The notes below the pieces were generated by a model. The model ran no database searches. It saw only the letters and a list, made by a program, of their open reading frames with translations, and was not told the DNA's origin. The position numbers and the translations under genes are program-made. DNA of 64,000 nt from Plantago ovata (Eukaryota; Streptophyta; Magnoliopsida; Lamiales; Plantaginaceae): NCBI GenBank assembly GCA_028274465.1, contig CM051457.1:15365097-15429096 (forward strand), in the 5' to 3' direction. Positions 25,201 to 42,445 of the stretch are shown here, in pieces; the first letter of the stretch is position 1, and each line of letters begins with the position of its first letter.

Positions 25201-25994
25201 ACCTTATAATTTCCCTGACTGCAACTTCCATTTGCTTATTCTTCTCCCTCAAATACGGGTCAACAGTAATTACGGGTGATGGCCGATAGTGTCCGTTTTC
25301 AAGATGTTTTGAATTGCTAGAGTTGTAAAATTCAAATTTCTACTTTAAATGACTCCCGAACACTACGTTACGATACATAGTAAAAGACATATTTCCCATA
25401 AAATATCTACATAATCCTATACTTTTGTTACACTAACCTAAGGACAGAGGCATATTAAAGGTCATCTCACAGAAAAAGTTTTATCCATGCTAGCAGGTAT
25501 CATGAATAATAAAAGTTCATGTTATTCACAAAATAAGTATCTAGAGAACCCTATATTTTTATTACCATTACTATAGAAGGATGTGCTTGGAGAATCATCT
25601 CACAAAAAGACTTTCACCCATGGTAACACATATTATGAAGATTAATATATACCTAATAATGTAAACACAATAATTAATGTAAACACAATAATATAGAGGA
25701 TACCGTATCAACAGATATCCCGCAGTTCGCTGAATCTTTGAGCAACGTTATTAATAACAATGCCGCCAGAAATATCACAAGATATGAAAACCATAGAAAA
25801 CAAATTCAGGGTAACGTATATGGTGCAAAGGGCAGACCTCCGTCATCATTCTCATCACTATCCCAGTAAGGAGGTGATGTAGATGGAGTTCCATTCTCAA
25901 TTTTCTGCGAACACCTCCACTCAGCCAATTCTTCCCCAGACGGGCTTCCAGCTCCATTCTCCTTAGTTTCAACACCGGTCATTTTCCCAGTCAT
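13529..25994 (-). CDS. MATH-domain TRAF-like protein of the MUSE13/MUSE14 (TRAF1a/b) type
   Basis: In Arabidopsis this family works as an adaptor with the SCF-CPR1 ligase to control turnover of NLR immune receptors, and in autophagy through ATG6. Coding exons: 25994-25838, 24669-24558, 23364-23276, 23182-23114, 19807-19678, 19061-18903, 18353-18005, 17606-17494, 16976-16829, 16161-15695, 15312-15114, 14689-13529; 3153 nt, 1050 residues. The N-terminus has the conserved EELAEWRCSQKIENGTPSTS and an acidic patch. The MATH domain spans about 60-186 (FTWRIPNFS, YILIYPQGCDVCNHLSLFL, GWSHFAQFTIAVVNKD). Then come FRCLDCHYRRELIRVYL, a helical region with LDSLYSGLKALEG, a Lys-rich segment about 430-460, and a long Ser-rich disordered tail with a His/Gln-rich patch near the end. 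The length matches the family. A spliced leader lies at about 26000-26720. Confidence 0.92.
14982..14998 (+). repeat. G17 homopolymer in a MATH/TRAF intron
   Basis: Seventeen consecutive G after GGGGA. The next bases include a segment (TTTACCACCTAC) resembling sequence beside the G21 tract at 20125 in inverted order, hinting that both lie in copies of one repeat. Confidence 0.8.
18558..18725 (-). mobile_element. tRNA-derived SINE of the TS/Au style
   Basis: On the minus strand it opens with an A-box-like TTGGCTTAGCAGTCAG, then a B-box-like region. Next come the hallmark GGAAACGATCTCTGC, a CCC-rich middle (GACCCCCAAGG, AGAGCCGGATAGTGC), and a 3' end GTGCATGGGTTTACCCTTTTTT. That order (GGAAAC..CTCTGC, then GTGCACCGGGTTGCCCTTTTT) is how the plant TS/Au SINE class ends. 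It sits in the intron between the 349-nt and 159-nt exons. Confidence 0.6.
19133..19231 (+). repeat. C14 run followed by an (AAT)n microsatellite
   Basis: Fourteen C (19133-19146), a short A-rich bridge and about 16 AAT units (19182-19231), within a MATH/TRAF intron. Confidence 0.9.
20125..20145 (+). repeat. G21 homopolymer
   Basis: Twenty-one consecutive G after a short (GT)n and GCGC, within the 3.3-kb MATH/TRAF intron 4. It is the longest G/C run in the window. Confidence 0.9.
20388..21005. mobile_element. Degraded Stowaway-like element interrupted by another MITE
   Basis: The left end CACTCCCTCCGCCCC at 20388 is a typical Stowaway terminus, followed by TTGTTACATTTTGCC. A reverse-complement relative of that sub-terminal sequence (GCAAATGTAACC) appears at about 20993-21004. 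The last bases of the right terminus are not recognisable. An unrelated element (20503-20843) lies between them. Confidence 0.4.
20503..20843. mobile_element. MITE with 16-bp perfect terminal inverted repeats
   Basis: AGAGCATTCACAGCAG at the left is exactly matched by CTGCTGTGAATGCTCT at the right, and similarity continues inward (TTTCCT with AGGAAG). The length is 341 bp, AT-rich and non-coding. TTA and TTG flank the ends if they begin at GAGCATT, which could reflect a decayed 3-bp target duplication as in PIF/Harbinger elements; the superfamily is not certain. Confidence 0.7.
21641..21725 (+). repeat. 34-bp tandem repeat, 2.5 copies
   Basis: Units start at 21641, 21675 and 21709 (TCAGCAACAAAGGACTTAAA...). 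The first follows a minus-strand B-box-like GAGTTCAAGCCC at about 21623-21634 and a poly(A) stretch, so this may be the expanded inside of a SINE-like insertion. Confidence 0.75.
22241..22507 (+). repeat. 87/89-bp tandem repeat ending at a MITE
   Basis: Three units begin AATGGGAGAC at 22255, 22342 and 22431. The units are more than 90 percent alike by eye and each ends GATACAGATAAAATAGTACT. The last copy runs directly into the left end of the MITE at 22508. Confidence 0.85.
22508..22891. mobile_element. Stowaway-type MITE
   Basis: An 11-bp perfect terminal inverted repeat, CTCCCTCTGTC (22508-22518) and GACAGAGGGAG (22881-22891), with TA at the left junction and CA at the right. 384 bp, no coding capacity, within MATH/TRAF intron 4. 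Confidence 0.8.
24180..24201 (+). repeat. (GT)n microsatellite
   Basis: About ten TG/GT dinucleotides in a MATH/TRAF intron. Confidence 0.85.
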
Positions 25995-26979
25995 CAACCT
26001 TCACCAGCTTGCACAAACTCTACCCTGCTTGAACAGGAAACTAGGCCAGGTCACACACAATCCATTAAAACTATATATATCCACTCTCACGTGCAAACAT
26101 AAACACACTTGCATTCGATCACCATGTCTGGATTAAAATCACAACAATTTTTAAATATTAGTACATGTTTAGCTTTATTTGAAATGTTCGTTGAGTTGAT
26201 ATTAATTTTGGAGCACAATCCTTAAAAGTCCTGGAACTCAAAAACCCATGTCGTAAAACACAAAACCCAGATGATAAAATAAAAAAAATAAAAAAAATTC
26301 CCAGAATAAATATCCAATAGACCAGAGTTTTCTAACCTAGGACAATCAATACAGGTCTAAAAATGGTCATGCATCAAATCACATAAAAAATAAAAAGCAT
26401 CGGTTATTTTATCGTAGATAGGTGCAATGAGACGCGGCAGAAGTATAATCAGAAAAGGTAGCCAGTTGATGAGGACAGAAATTAGAAGAAAACCAGTGAA
26501 ACGAAAATTAAGGATGTAATTGATGATCAAAAATATAATGAATTAACCAACCCTGAGGTGAGATAAAGAAGGAGGCAGCTGTATTGAATCAAAAGGAAGG
26601 TAAATTGAGATGAGTAGCAGATCGATGATGGATACAGAGGGAGATTTGAGAGGTTGAAGGAAGCGAAACAGGGAGTGTAGGAGAAGCAGTAAAACAAAGG
26701 GTTATAGAGGCGGAAGAGAGGCAGTAAAAGTTAGGGGAACGAAGCAAGGGATGAACTTTTTACTTTGGTAATTACCATTTACTCCAAATCTCCACTAAAA
26801 CTTTAATAGGAAAAATATAATTATGATGCCCTAAAGTTACTTATTTTGTGTCATTAAGATGATTGATATTAATTGAGTGGAGTCCTGGAGATTTGGATTA
26901 TACTATTTTTTTATTATATATTTGTAATAAAAAATTAAACTGAATTTAATTGAAAATTATTTTGTAAGCTAGAGAAATT

Positions 26980-28080
26980 GATTGGGGCAGGGTTCGTTGG
27001 CGTGTTGGTAATGGTGAAAATATAATGTTCGAGATGACAAATGGATCTTTGGAAATTATAGCTTTAAATTTCCTAACCCTAATATTCATGGAAATAGCCC
27101 GTTGGAAGTTTATTTATGCTTATTGAAATTGGTTGGGATGGAACGGTACTTAAATTTCTCTTTCGGCAAGAAGATGTTAATGATATAACTCAAAATCTCT
27201 ACTGGCAATCGCGATATGGAGTCTATTGATATGGATTTACAAAAAGCAGAAAGTTATAGTAACTGATGGGTCTTCAGGTGAGGCTACTATGCAAAACTGA
27301 AATACCATTTGACATACCAAAGTCCCCGGTAAAGTGAACATTTATTTTGGCGCATATTGCATAATTAGTTGGCAACCATGTCTACTCTAGCTCATACACA
27401 TCTAGCTACTCATCGCACATATTTAGTTTGTGCTTCTGGGACATAAACGCATTTGTTTCGTAATTGCCACTGTGCAAGCTTGGTCTTGGTTTTATTGCAT
27501 ATTCCAATGGTATCTATATATCACATCAATGTCCGTTTGGGGTTAGTTTATAAATGTTAGAAGCTTGTTGAACCACGGAGACTTTGCTACTTTTATGATT
27601 ACATGTTGGAGCATGTGGTATAGGTGGAATAACTTGTATCATGAACAAATTATATATATACTCCTTTGGATATTTGACATTTGTTCGCACTTATGTTACT
27701 TATTTTCAAGGTGTTGTGGTTATCAATTCCACAAAGCCCGTCATCCAACAGATCGTGTCTGCGCCTCGATATGGACACCACCTCCTCCTGGTATATTGAA
27801 AGTTAATGTTGGCACGGCTACGAATAATGCATCAATTCACATGGGCTTGAGGGGTGTTGTTTGCTATCATAATGGCAAAGTTTTGATATGGACCTGTAAA
27901 AAGATTCTTGTAACCTAGTCTTCAGAGGTTGCAAAAGAGGTCGCGTCACGAACAACGATGGAACTCGTTGCTAAACGAACTTTTGGCCAATGTATTGTGA
28001 TAGAGGATGGTTGCAAAAATGGGATTCATCAAATAAATGACCCAAGACCAGAGACATTGTCTTGGAGTCTTCACAAGTAA
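26980..28080 (+). pseudogene. Decayed LINE (L1-type non-LTR retrotransposon), 3' half
   Basis: Broken frames give, in order, pieces expected of the end of a plant L1 second ORF. These are RVRWRVGNGENI near 26985, a zinc-knuckle (zf-RVT)-like stretch near 27330-27420, and an RNase H start near 27770 (WTPPPPGILKVNV, then GVVCYHNGKVLIW). Stops and frameshifts separate them; the longest open stretch is 27565-27918. It lies between the MATH/TRAF promoter and the 3' end of MCM6. Orientation is clear; the element is dead. Confidence 0.6.
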
Positions 28081-29055
28081 GACTAAGAGAGTTTGACGTT
28101 ATTTTGATTATTTCGAGGTTGTATGCAATAAAAAAGAAAACTATTTATAGTATAATAAAAACAACTAGACATATTTGTACTAAACTTAATGAATCTGATC
28201 AAAACTGAATTTAATATATTTGAATTAACATATGTCCTAAACTCAAGACAATTTTCGGATAAAAAATAACAAAACCTTATTAACTTACTACATATTATAC
28301 GTATTAGGTGTTAATGAATACGGCCCACCTATTTAAATTACATATTATCTTATCACATGTGCAAATAGATCACAAGTAGAAAATTCATTTAGACATCCTA
28401 TAAAACGAAATAATTCACTACTTATTGGTTCATACATAATATGACTCGGCATGTAATTTAATTTATATTTATCTAAGTATTCCCATTTTTCAAAAAATAA
28501 ATAAAAATTACTAGAATAATAAGTACAGTATCATTAGTGATTATCCTTCGGAGAATACCTTCCAAAGATTTTTAGTTGCGACAATTATAAATACAAGTGT
28601 CCATTATTTGAATAATAATCACGTTGAATGATATAAAACCTTGTCGAGAGCCATTTCCCCCAACACTTCTGATGTGTCTCCTGGATTGGGCCAAGGTAAT
28701 TCTTGATCGTATTCTTCACTACTCAATGCAGTTCTTTTTGAGTTTTGAGGGATTCCTCCATAACAGTCTGTTTCACCCTAAATGTGACAATGATTCACTG
28801 TGACCCTAGTTTGTTTGTTATTGAAAATGATTGATTGGAGGCTCTAGATTGTTCGTCAATGAGTGGAGATTACGATCCGACAAAGATAGACATTGTTAGC
28901 CCACTCACCCTCACCGGAATCAGCTTTCTGAACCCCAGAAACATATGAATTATGTCGTAATGGTTGCAAATACAACTTTAAATTAGCTTAAACTTCTCAT
29001 ACACCGATACACTCATCGTGCAAACTGTAGAATCAGGAAGCCAGCTCGTATGGTA
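28081..29055. other. Spacer between the LINE relic and MCM6
   Basis: AT-rich to about 28620, then mixed composition. A 29-codon frame at 28859-28948 reads MSGDYDPTKIDIVSPLTLTG and faintly recalls a copia gag start, but it is too short to call. The MCM6 3' UTR should lie at the right edge. Confidence 0.4.
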
Positions 29056-33954
<4,899 letters not shown>

Positions 33955-34071
33955 TTTGAGATTGATTCAGTTCAGAGGAATCTGTGTTTAGAGAATAGTA
34001 CAAGTCTTTTAGAAGATTTGCTGCAGGATGGATGAATAGGGAAGATTAAGTTAACTAGGGTTTGTGATTCT

Positions 34072-34099
34072 GGCGGGAAAGGATACCTTGTTTCCCGCC
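34072..34099. promoter_or_regulatory. Inverted pair of E2F sites upstream of MCM6
   Basis: GGCGGGAAA (34072-34080) and its exact reverse complement TTTCCCGCC (34091-34099) are separated by 10 bp, about 120-145 bp upstream of the MCM6 ATG. Both fit the E2F consensus TTTSSCGC. Plant MCM genes are known E2F/RBR targets switched on at G1/S, so control by E2F is well supported, though inferred here. Confidence 0.8.
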
Positions 34100-35061
34100 T
34101 TAACTAGTACTTCTCCATTTTGTCCTTTCTTATTTACAGTATTTACTTTTTGGGTTTAATAACATACTCGTAATAAATAGCGTCAATTTTATATGAAACC
34201 CACTGGAGTTTATTAATTATACTTATGCGAGTTCCCCCGCATACGGCTCCAGTGGCGGAGCCCTTTCTTTCCAGATCTCCGCTAGAATAGGAGTTTCATA
34301 TGAATCCCTTGTTAAATTTATTTAAATATGTATTTAAGTTCATGACTTTGACTACAAACGAATTAAAGCAATGAAATCACATCTTTGTCCTTTTTCAATT
34401 ATCAAATTTTAGTTTACATCAACTCCAAACAGTTTCATTTTTATTTTATTATACATTTGTCTCAAATATTTTTAATTTTTATCAACTCGACACTAAATAA
34501 ACACATAATTGTATTAAAATGATCTAAAATTTTATTCTAAAATAAACCCCAAGAAATAGTATATCTTAATATAACCTTAAAAAAATGCGTTGATCGGAAA
34601 AGCCTTGAGTTGGAGCTCTTAAACTTCAGATCGGAGCTGTAAGTATCCGGTATCGGAGCTGTTTCCGATATCGAATAATAAATACTCTTTCTGTCTCATT
34701 ATAAATTTATAAGTTATCTAATTTGACTTTTTTAAGTCACAATTTTCGAACTTTGACTCCTAATAATTTTTTAAACAATAATGATATACATTTTTTTTAA
34801 ACATAACTTTAACTTCAAACATACATCATTATGTCCAAATATCAATTCTATATTAACATATGATGTTTAAAGCTTAAATCGATATACACACTAAAACATA
34901 ATAAGTGATGCGGAAACATGCAACAAAATAATCCTATTCCAGTCTTTTTGTTTTCCTTAAGTTAGAAAAAGAGTTTGTAAACACGTTTATATTATTACCG
35001 ATAAATATTACTCTAATATCAAGGCTCACGGGCTATGCTGTATTGCTGTGCATATACACGT
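34100..35061. other. Intergenic spacer between MCM6 (5' end) and the agenet gene (3' end)
   Basis: AT-rich. A Stowaway-like left end (TACTCTTTCTGTCTCATTAT) begins near 34685, but no right end was found, so it is probably a broken MITE. No ORF of interest. Confidence 0.4.
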
Positions 35062-38000
35062 TTAGTCTGAGTTATCAGGGCGGGATGAAGCACCGCCAGT
35101 TTTGTCAAAAAACTCCCACTGGAACATTGGAGTAATAGAATGTGATGCCCCTTTTAGCAAAATTGATTTGAGCAATTTAATCTTGTTAAGTAATTCCTCC
35201 AAGTCCAATACGGCTGCTTCTGCAGAGTCAGACCCCATAGAGTGCAAGACTTTTTCGTCATCCACTCCTAGAGTGGGGCAACTGCCATTCTTAACACTAG
35301 CCCGCGACTGCCCAGAATCAGCATCTGGCTCGCTTGATCTTTTTCGACTGTTATTATTCCCACAATCTGCGCTTGTGGTTTTCTCTTGAATAAATGTATC
35401 CATCACCTCATCTGAAGCTGTCAACTGTTTCTCCATCTCAGAGCTCTTATGTTCAGAGCTGGAGGAGGGCTGCAAAGACAGAGACGGCATAATTGATGAT
35501 CCAGCGGAGGCCTCAGTTTCTTTAACAGTACTCTCACAATCAACTGGCAAGTGAAAACATGTATTGATCATTCCAGCATTGCAAATTATCAATTACTAAT
35601 CAACATCATTTTGCATAATGGTTTTTGAAACAAGTAGTATGTTTCTGGTCCAAGATAGAAATGTCGACTTCACTAACTCGTTATGTTTACAAATTTTGGA
35701 ATCTTCGTTTATGTTCTACTAACAGATTATTTAATTCTATAAAATTTATTTCTGGTGACCGGTTTTCTATTTGATCATACCTTGATTCATACGTCCAATA
35801 AGCCGGGGACAAAGGCGACCAGTGTCTCCTTCCTGTTAGTACATCAAGAAAATAATCATGCATCATGCGCAAGAGAGTTATTAACCTGGAATTGTTTAAT
35901 CACATGGACAGCAGAAAAATGGTGTAGCACAAAGCTGCAAGATACTATGCTCATCTAAGTTTTCAAGAAGTCTCAGTTTCTTCTTAATCCTTGAACCATA
36001 ATTACATGAACCAATAAACTTCTCCAAGAACCAGAGTAAGGGTTAAATAAAGCAAGGAATCAGTATAGTGACTTGCATAAACAAAAAAGATTAAGGAAAA
36101 ATCTAAGTATTCTTCATTTGGTGCGACATGGGTAAGTCAGGAAGTTCATGGAAAAGAAAAACATTTTGGAAAAAAGAATATCTTTACTTTTTTTGAAATA
36201 GTAAAATAGGAGTCTCTTATTCAATAAGTTTTGAACTTATCCAAATATATATATCCCAATTCTCACACGAAAAATAGTGAACTATCAAATCTAAAGGAAA
36301 ATCTGAGTGATGTATGAAAAAATTTCATTTCCTAAAAAAGAAACAATTCTGGAAAATTATATTTTAACCTAATTTTCCCTAAAACCAAACTGAGCCTTAC
36401 TAAATCTGCCGATTGAAAGGATAGGTGCAGCAAGAAAACCAACCCCCCCCCCCCCCCACCCGATTCAACAATGGAATGAAGTAGAATGCAGAAAGCTTCA
36501 AACAACTCATAACTTGCTGCATGTTTCCGTTTAATAACCAGCTGGAGCATGTCAGGTAAGATATTTAGATTATTTGCATGGTAGATGCAGCCTATACATG
36601 GCTCTGTCAGGTTGTGGTGCAAGTGCATTATGAGAGAAAAATACACATTTTTAACAAATTTTCACTATTACCCTTCATATCTTCAAGGAGAATATTATTT
36701 AATTACATATTTCAAATTATTGTCCATTTATTTAAACAAACCCCCAGGCCCCAGCCACCCAGATTTCAGAAAGACAGATTAAGCAATACCATGCAAGTAG
36801 CCATGTGTTACCAGTTGAAATAGTATCCTATTCTCCATTCTCAAACCGGCCATCTTGTACGCAAAAGAAACCGGGTCTAACCATTAAAACAATGACCTAC
36901 CTCTTTTCCAGTTGTATGGTTCCTCATTGCCTAGTGATTTCAATCCAATAACCTTTGCCATACCAGAAATCAATTTACTTGTTTCAGGTATACCAAAACA
37001 GATGTACAAGTTGTAGCGAACATATCAAGAATAGACTAACTTTGCAAAATATCTAGAGGTGCAAAGATGAAAAACCTGTGTTGGCAACATCCAGCCATGT
37101 TCTGGATCCCAATCTAAAGATGGGCGTAAATCTTTGAAAAGAACTTCATACGTTTCTCCTTGACCAGCAGGTGGGGGTGTCAGCTCAATCTAAACAAATT
37201 CCAACAAAACAAGTTAATTATCAGTGCACTTGATACAGTCATACATTTGAAGGGAACTCTGTGACAGTTGGAGTACAAAATAATATGAGGCATAAGTATA
37301 AATGTTGTCGCATGCGAAAGGTGCTCCACGGTGACAAAGACAAAGTAGTCATAACTTGAATAGGGAACAATAAAGCTCGGATAGGGAACAACAGAGTATA
37401 GTGGAGGTTCCATAAAAACAATCTGAAAGCAGTATCATTACCAAGAAGCAAAATGGAATGATTACCTGGGCTTTGCCGCCACCTAATAACTGTAAAATTG
37501 TTCCAGACCACCAACAACCAGTAGTCCACCAGTCCACCAGATCTCCCACCTGCCAGGAATTATCAATAACTACTGCTGGTTCCGAAATCTCATCATCGGA
37601 AGGCATCTTGTCTTGGTTAAAGATTTTGGGATAACATGGGCGGACCATCAACTCTCTATCTCTCGTTTTTCGCTCTCCCAAACAATAAGGGGGTACCTGA
37701 TACAGCCTTATCCATTTTGCTCCTACAAAAAGTAACCAAAAATTAAAAGTGGTCATATATCTGTTTCAATATGACATCCTTGGAGAAAAATAACATTTTT
37801 AATTGACCTGCTGCACATGTTTGGCTTTTAATCTACAGCCAGGTTTCCTATTTAAGTTTCACCGTTCTTTCTTTCTTTCTTTTCTTTCTTTCTTTTTTTT
37901 TTTTGTCTGTGTGTGTGTGTTCTATATCTGTACTTTCATTGCCATGAGGTGAGAGTGAATAATATGAACGGAGTAGCCAACTCCAGCAAAGTCCAAGCTA

Positions 38001-40720
38001 CAAACACAGCATTTTTTGATAATGCCATAGCAAATTTCCATTTATATTCAAAAGTTACACCTTGATTCAATACATTTGCTCTGGCATTAGCAAAATGTGC
38101 TCTGGAAATATTGCCAGCCCTACCAAATGCTTACCCTTTGTTTGGGACCAGTTAAGGACCAACTTCAGTGGCCCTAATGGACCACTTCATTTGGCAGTCA
38201 ATTTTTACCTCAATTATCCTCTCCACATTCACTATTACTTAACAGAAGTTAGCTAATCCACTACCCAAACATATAGTTAACCGTTAGTTCATGAATATCA
38301 CCACGAATATGACAGAACTTAGGAGTGAGAAAAAACCAAACTAGAAACAAATGTCTGATGTTTCACATCCGGCAATACTCAAATCCACATACAACACGGA
38401 TTGGCATCGTTGCTAGTTAAATCAATGCAAATACTGGTGCTAACACATGGTCTTTTCCTATATAATGTAGGTAATAAAGCCATAAATGACCCTCATATGC
38501 ACACATACACACAATATACAGAAAATACTGCCATCTTAAGAGGAACTTCAAAACTAAGAGGCAACAGGGAAAGAGGAAACATTAAACTGAAACATTCACC
38601 TAGTCTATCACGCACTGTAACTGATACAGATCCGATCACGCGATCATTAATCCAGGGAGATAGAAAAATGAATACAGGGTATTAAATGTTAGAATACAAC
38701 TCAAGTAGTAGCAGGAGCTAGGAGCTTAGACGGGTGTAATACAGGGTCACATGACCCCCTGGGATCTGCGTGCCATACACACATTCCAGAATACAATTCA
38801 TTAATTCGACTGGATCGCGTGCAGGTTCGCTAAATCTGGCAAATTGTGGGGCGGAAGACAAAACAAAAGGAGGGAAACTACCAAGTAGGAGTAGTTTTTA
38901 TAGGTTTAGGAGTAGATCCAGTGTTGAGTAAAATTATATATTTGGAATATTAGGATGATATAATACAAGAAATATATTTAAAAAATGTTAACTATTAAAA
39001 TGGGCAATATATACATATAATCCACATATAGTGAATCCATTATGGAAATTATCGAATTACAGCTATGGGATTTGCTGGAGAATCGGGAACTCAACTGGGA
39101 TCGAATTATATAATGCTTTCCCGTTACAGAAGCTCCACAAATCATGAGGCCCTGGTATAATATAGTGTAAAGGAAATGATACTGAATTTTAGCATCTTGT
39201 GTGGTCCAAAGCAAGTCATCTCTAGAGACTGGAAACACAGTTACTAGAATGCAAGTTGTTTCATGAGAACAACGTGGTCTGTATTCTTATTTATTTCCAT
39301 CAGAAGTGAGAAAGAGTTTGTGTTATTATACCTATTGTCTAATAACAAGAGTGCTGAGATTAAAGATTCACAAAGCCCAACCCTGCTCCATGACTACCAA
39401 ATGTTATATGCATCATATTATATCACTCAAAATGCTTTAGTTATCTAAGCACCAACAGTAGAATAAGACTGGATATAATTCAGGTAACCAAATTGCTTGT
39501 TCTGAAGACTGAGACTTACTATCACCAGGAAAGTCATAATATTCCAGATGATATGAAAGGCCTCTACCAGTTTTGTCTGCAATCTTTAAGATCTGACAGT
39601 AGAAACAAGAGAGCACCATTAGCATCATACAGCTTTGCAGAGTCACACTAGTCAGACATGAAACTATTATATAAATCACTATCCCCAGCTTAAAAACACA
39701 AGTTCCTGTGTGTGCACAGAAAGACAAACAACAACCGAGTCCGGGAAGAAATAATGGAATAATTCAATTTTCTTCGAATGAGGACGACCCTTACATCAAA
39801 CAAGATAAGTTTGTATCCAATTGAAGGATAATTTGGCTTGGAAAAAATAGAAGAAAGGTGAAAGATTGACAGGAGGGGGAATATGGGACGGATATTAACA
39901 AATATGAACGAGAATTATAACCACAGGAAGTAAGAAGAACGAGAACTTGGAGAGCAATAGTTCAATTTTCAAAACCAACAATCAAAGAATGTCATGAGAA
40001 TCTGCAGAAACATATAGCTTAATCGTCAATGAATAGGCTAGCAAAACAGCCTAAACCATGGAAATCTTATTAAATGAGAATCCTAACAAAAATACTACTT
40101 CAATTACCAAATATTAGAAATTATAATTAAACCATAACATGAAATTTATATCCTAATACAGTATTACTCTTTCTTGATTTCCATCAACAGTCTGGCTATC
40201 GCACACTCTTCAATTCCCCTTGCACACATGTGTCTGGATACTTGACAGTTTACATGAAATGGCAAGGTCCAACACCCAGATACACACCTGAGTAGGGAAC
40301 TTAGTGCTTGGGTCTGGGTAACACAGGTTGTTGACATAAACTTATGTTCAACGAACCTTTTGTTATTAGAACTAACCACCCAACGAACACCGAAGTGTCA
40401 CGCGCACTCCCCTTGATTAGCACACACACTCATGTTATGAACAACCACCCCATTCCCGCAATGAACACCCGTCAAACACAAGTTGCTATCCCTTCTTTGG
40501 TTCATATAAATACATCAAATTGTGCATAAGAAAAAGCAGTATCAAGGCAGTATAGAATTTCTAGCACAAAATGAAAGCAAAAGTAAGCATAATTGGAAAG
40601 CGAATAACAATCTGAGACATATACCTTTCCTCGAAACCACGCACCACGAAACCCTGACTGAAAAGACCTCGACTCAGTCAGGTCTCCGACTTTGAGCCGT
40701 AGTTTTGCTTCCTTGGCCAT
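35062..40720 (-). CDS. Agenet (plant Tudor-like) domain protein
   Basis: Agenet modules are Tudor-superfamily folds, often found in chromatin-linked or FMRP-like plant proteins; the job of this one is not known to me. Exons: 40720-40625, 39592-39520, 37722-37466, 37189-37076, 35832-35781, 35543-35062; 1074 nt, 357 residues. A first agenet repeat spans about 1-70 (KVGDLTESRSF, GFRGAWFRGK, YHLEYYDFPGD). A second spans about 110-180 (WQVGDLVDWWTTGCWWSGTI, GETYEVLFKDLRPSLDWDPEHGWML). The last third is Ser/Glu-rich and probably disordered, with a short helical stretch (LDLEELLNKIKLLKSILLKG) near the C-terminus. All junctions are in phase and GT-AG. A leader intron at about 40760-40923 is likely. 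Confidence 0.82.
36443..36457 (+). repeat. C15 homopolymer in an agenet-gene intron
   Basis: Fifteen C in a row, followed by ACCCG. Confidence 0.85.
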
Positions 40721-41567
40721 CACCACCAGTTTGGGTAATAAACTAATAACTTATATATTCCTGCTGAAATTCGACGCATATAAAAGGTACCAAATTAAAT
40801 TCCTACTAGGGTTTTATAGAGGTAAAAAGGTACAGTACTTCAATATGCATTGAGAAATTATACGATCAGAAAGATAGAATTCGCAGTTGACAGATAAGGA
40901 GGAAGGAGTGAAAGTGACGAACCTGTTACTCCTTTAAAATTGAGGGCACCACAATGGGGAAGAAAATGATGGAGAGAGATGAGCTTCCATATTAATAAAT
41001 AATAAATAGTAATTCCTCAATTTTTTAATTAATTCCTAATAATTGGTAAAAATTACCAATTTTAATGAATAATATTAAAGAATTTATTTGTATGAGTATT
41101 TAATTGTGAAAGGGTGATAAAGTATGATACAGAGTGAAAAAGTTGTTATAAAGAAGAAGGGAAAAATAATAAAAAATTATTAAGTGGGTTCAAAAACTTT
41201 TCATATTTGGGTTATAAAGTTTGTAAGATAACGCTCAAAATATAAACCTAGAAAGTTATTAATGAAATAGAGGAAGTATGGTCAATCAATCGTGGTTAAC
41301 AAATCAAATGACCATGATATAAGTAGAAGTAGGGGTTAAGGTCAAGGATGCTCGCGAGAAAAGTATGATTAAATCCGGATTCGAGCTCGAGGTCAGTCGA
41401 TACGATTTTAATAGCTCACGGCCAATGACTTTGAGAGTTTGATAAACTGGATTTGTTTCTAATTAAGTTGGGTGTCTTATGGGATTATGAGAATAAATCT
41501 CGACCGTTCGTGAGCAGTGATATATAAGTGAAGATATATTTATAACTATATAGCACTCGTATACATA

Positions 41568-41726
41568 CTCATTTTCTTCATCTCATTACAAATTTTGCAT
41601 AAAAACATTTCGATAATATAATTTTAAAAATTATTTTTTCGATGCTTGAAATTAATATTAGGTCAAATGAGATATTAAAAACGTCCAAATTTTTTAAATG
41701 AGAAAGTTGTAGTGAGATGGAGGAAG
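41568..41726. mobile_element. Small Stowaway-like MITE
   Basis: The left end has CTTCATCTCATTACAA and the right, reversed, has CCTCCATCTCACTACAA. The element is flanked by TA at 41566-41567 and 41727-41728. 159 bp, AT-rich. A similar right-end sequence (GAGGAAGTATG) occurs near 41271 and may be a second relic. Confidence 0.6.
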
Positions 41727-42104
41727 TATGTAATTATAATTATATTTCAAAGTATACACATATAATTTCTTTTCGGTAGATATTTTTTTATCTAAAATGT
41801 TAAGTGACATATGAACAATGAAAGAATTACTTTATTTATGAACAGCAAAATATCATGCTTAAGCTAAATATATCATTTTAAATAATTATTATATTAATTT
41901 AGTCGTTTGTGAATAACTCGTGAAAGAGTTTAAAATTTGCGAGATTTCGAACAACCACATAATAATTTTAAAATGCTTAAAATTCATCAAAAATCGTGGT
42001 CAAAATCACTCGACTTCTATGAGGCGGTCATAATTTCAATAGGATCTATACTCAATTGGACTCGGCTATTAATAACCTCAAATAAATATAAGTAATACAA
42101 TTTC

Positions 42105-42445
42105 ATTATTTATTTATTTATTTTGAAGGAAACTGCATAGATTAATAACGTCTTACAACAACAATATTTAGCCACTAGTATCAACAGTACGAGCAAATGA
42201 TTGCATCAAGTTCTGAGACACAAAATGCTGCAACTAAGGTGGACACAAATCTCAAACAAACATAGTACATACTAATCGGCAGCTGATCATGAGATAACAA
42301 AAGAGACGAATCCAAATTATGCGTCTGCTGCACAAATCTGTCCGCCAAATTAGCTAACTGATATGCTACGCTACTTGATTAACTTCTCTGTACACCCATT
42401 CCCATTTACATTCTTCCATCTGCTGAGCCATGCTAGTGATATCAT
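42105..42445 (-). pseudogene. LINE 3' fragment (RNase H end)
   Basis: On the minus strand a frame reads MAQQMEECKWEWVYREVNQVA, then a stop, then LANLADRF. The W-V-x-R-E-x-N-x-V-A pattern followed by LAdr is the last RNase H motif of plant L1-type elements. The insertion ends in an A-rich tail (AAATAAATAAATAAAT) at its 3' end, as expected of a LINE. It lies in the spacer 3' of the CWF19-like gene. Confidence 0.55.

Noticed and set aside
27565..27918. 117-codon frame taken as a separate gene
   Set aside because: Its sequence (WTPPPPGILKVNV, GVVCYHNGKVLIW) is the RNase H start of a broken LINE.
28859..28948. Possible copia gag start (MSGDYDPTKIDIVSP)
   Set aside because: Only 29 codons, no LTR, primer site or pol sequence nearby; similarity too faint.
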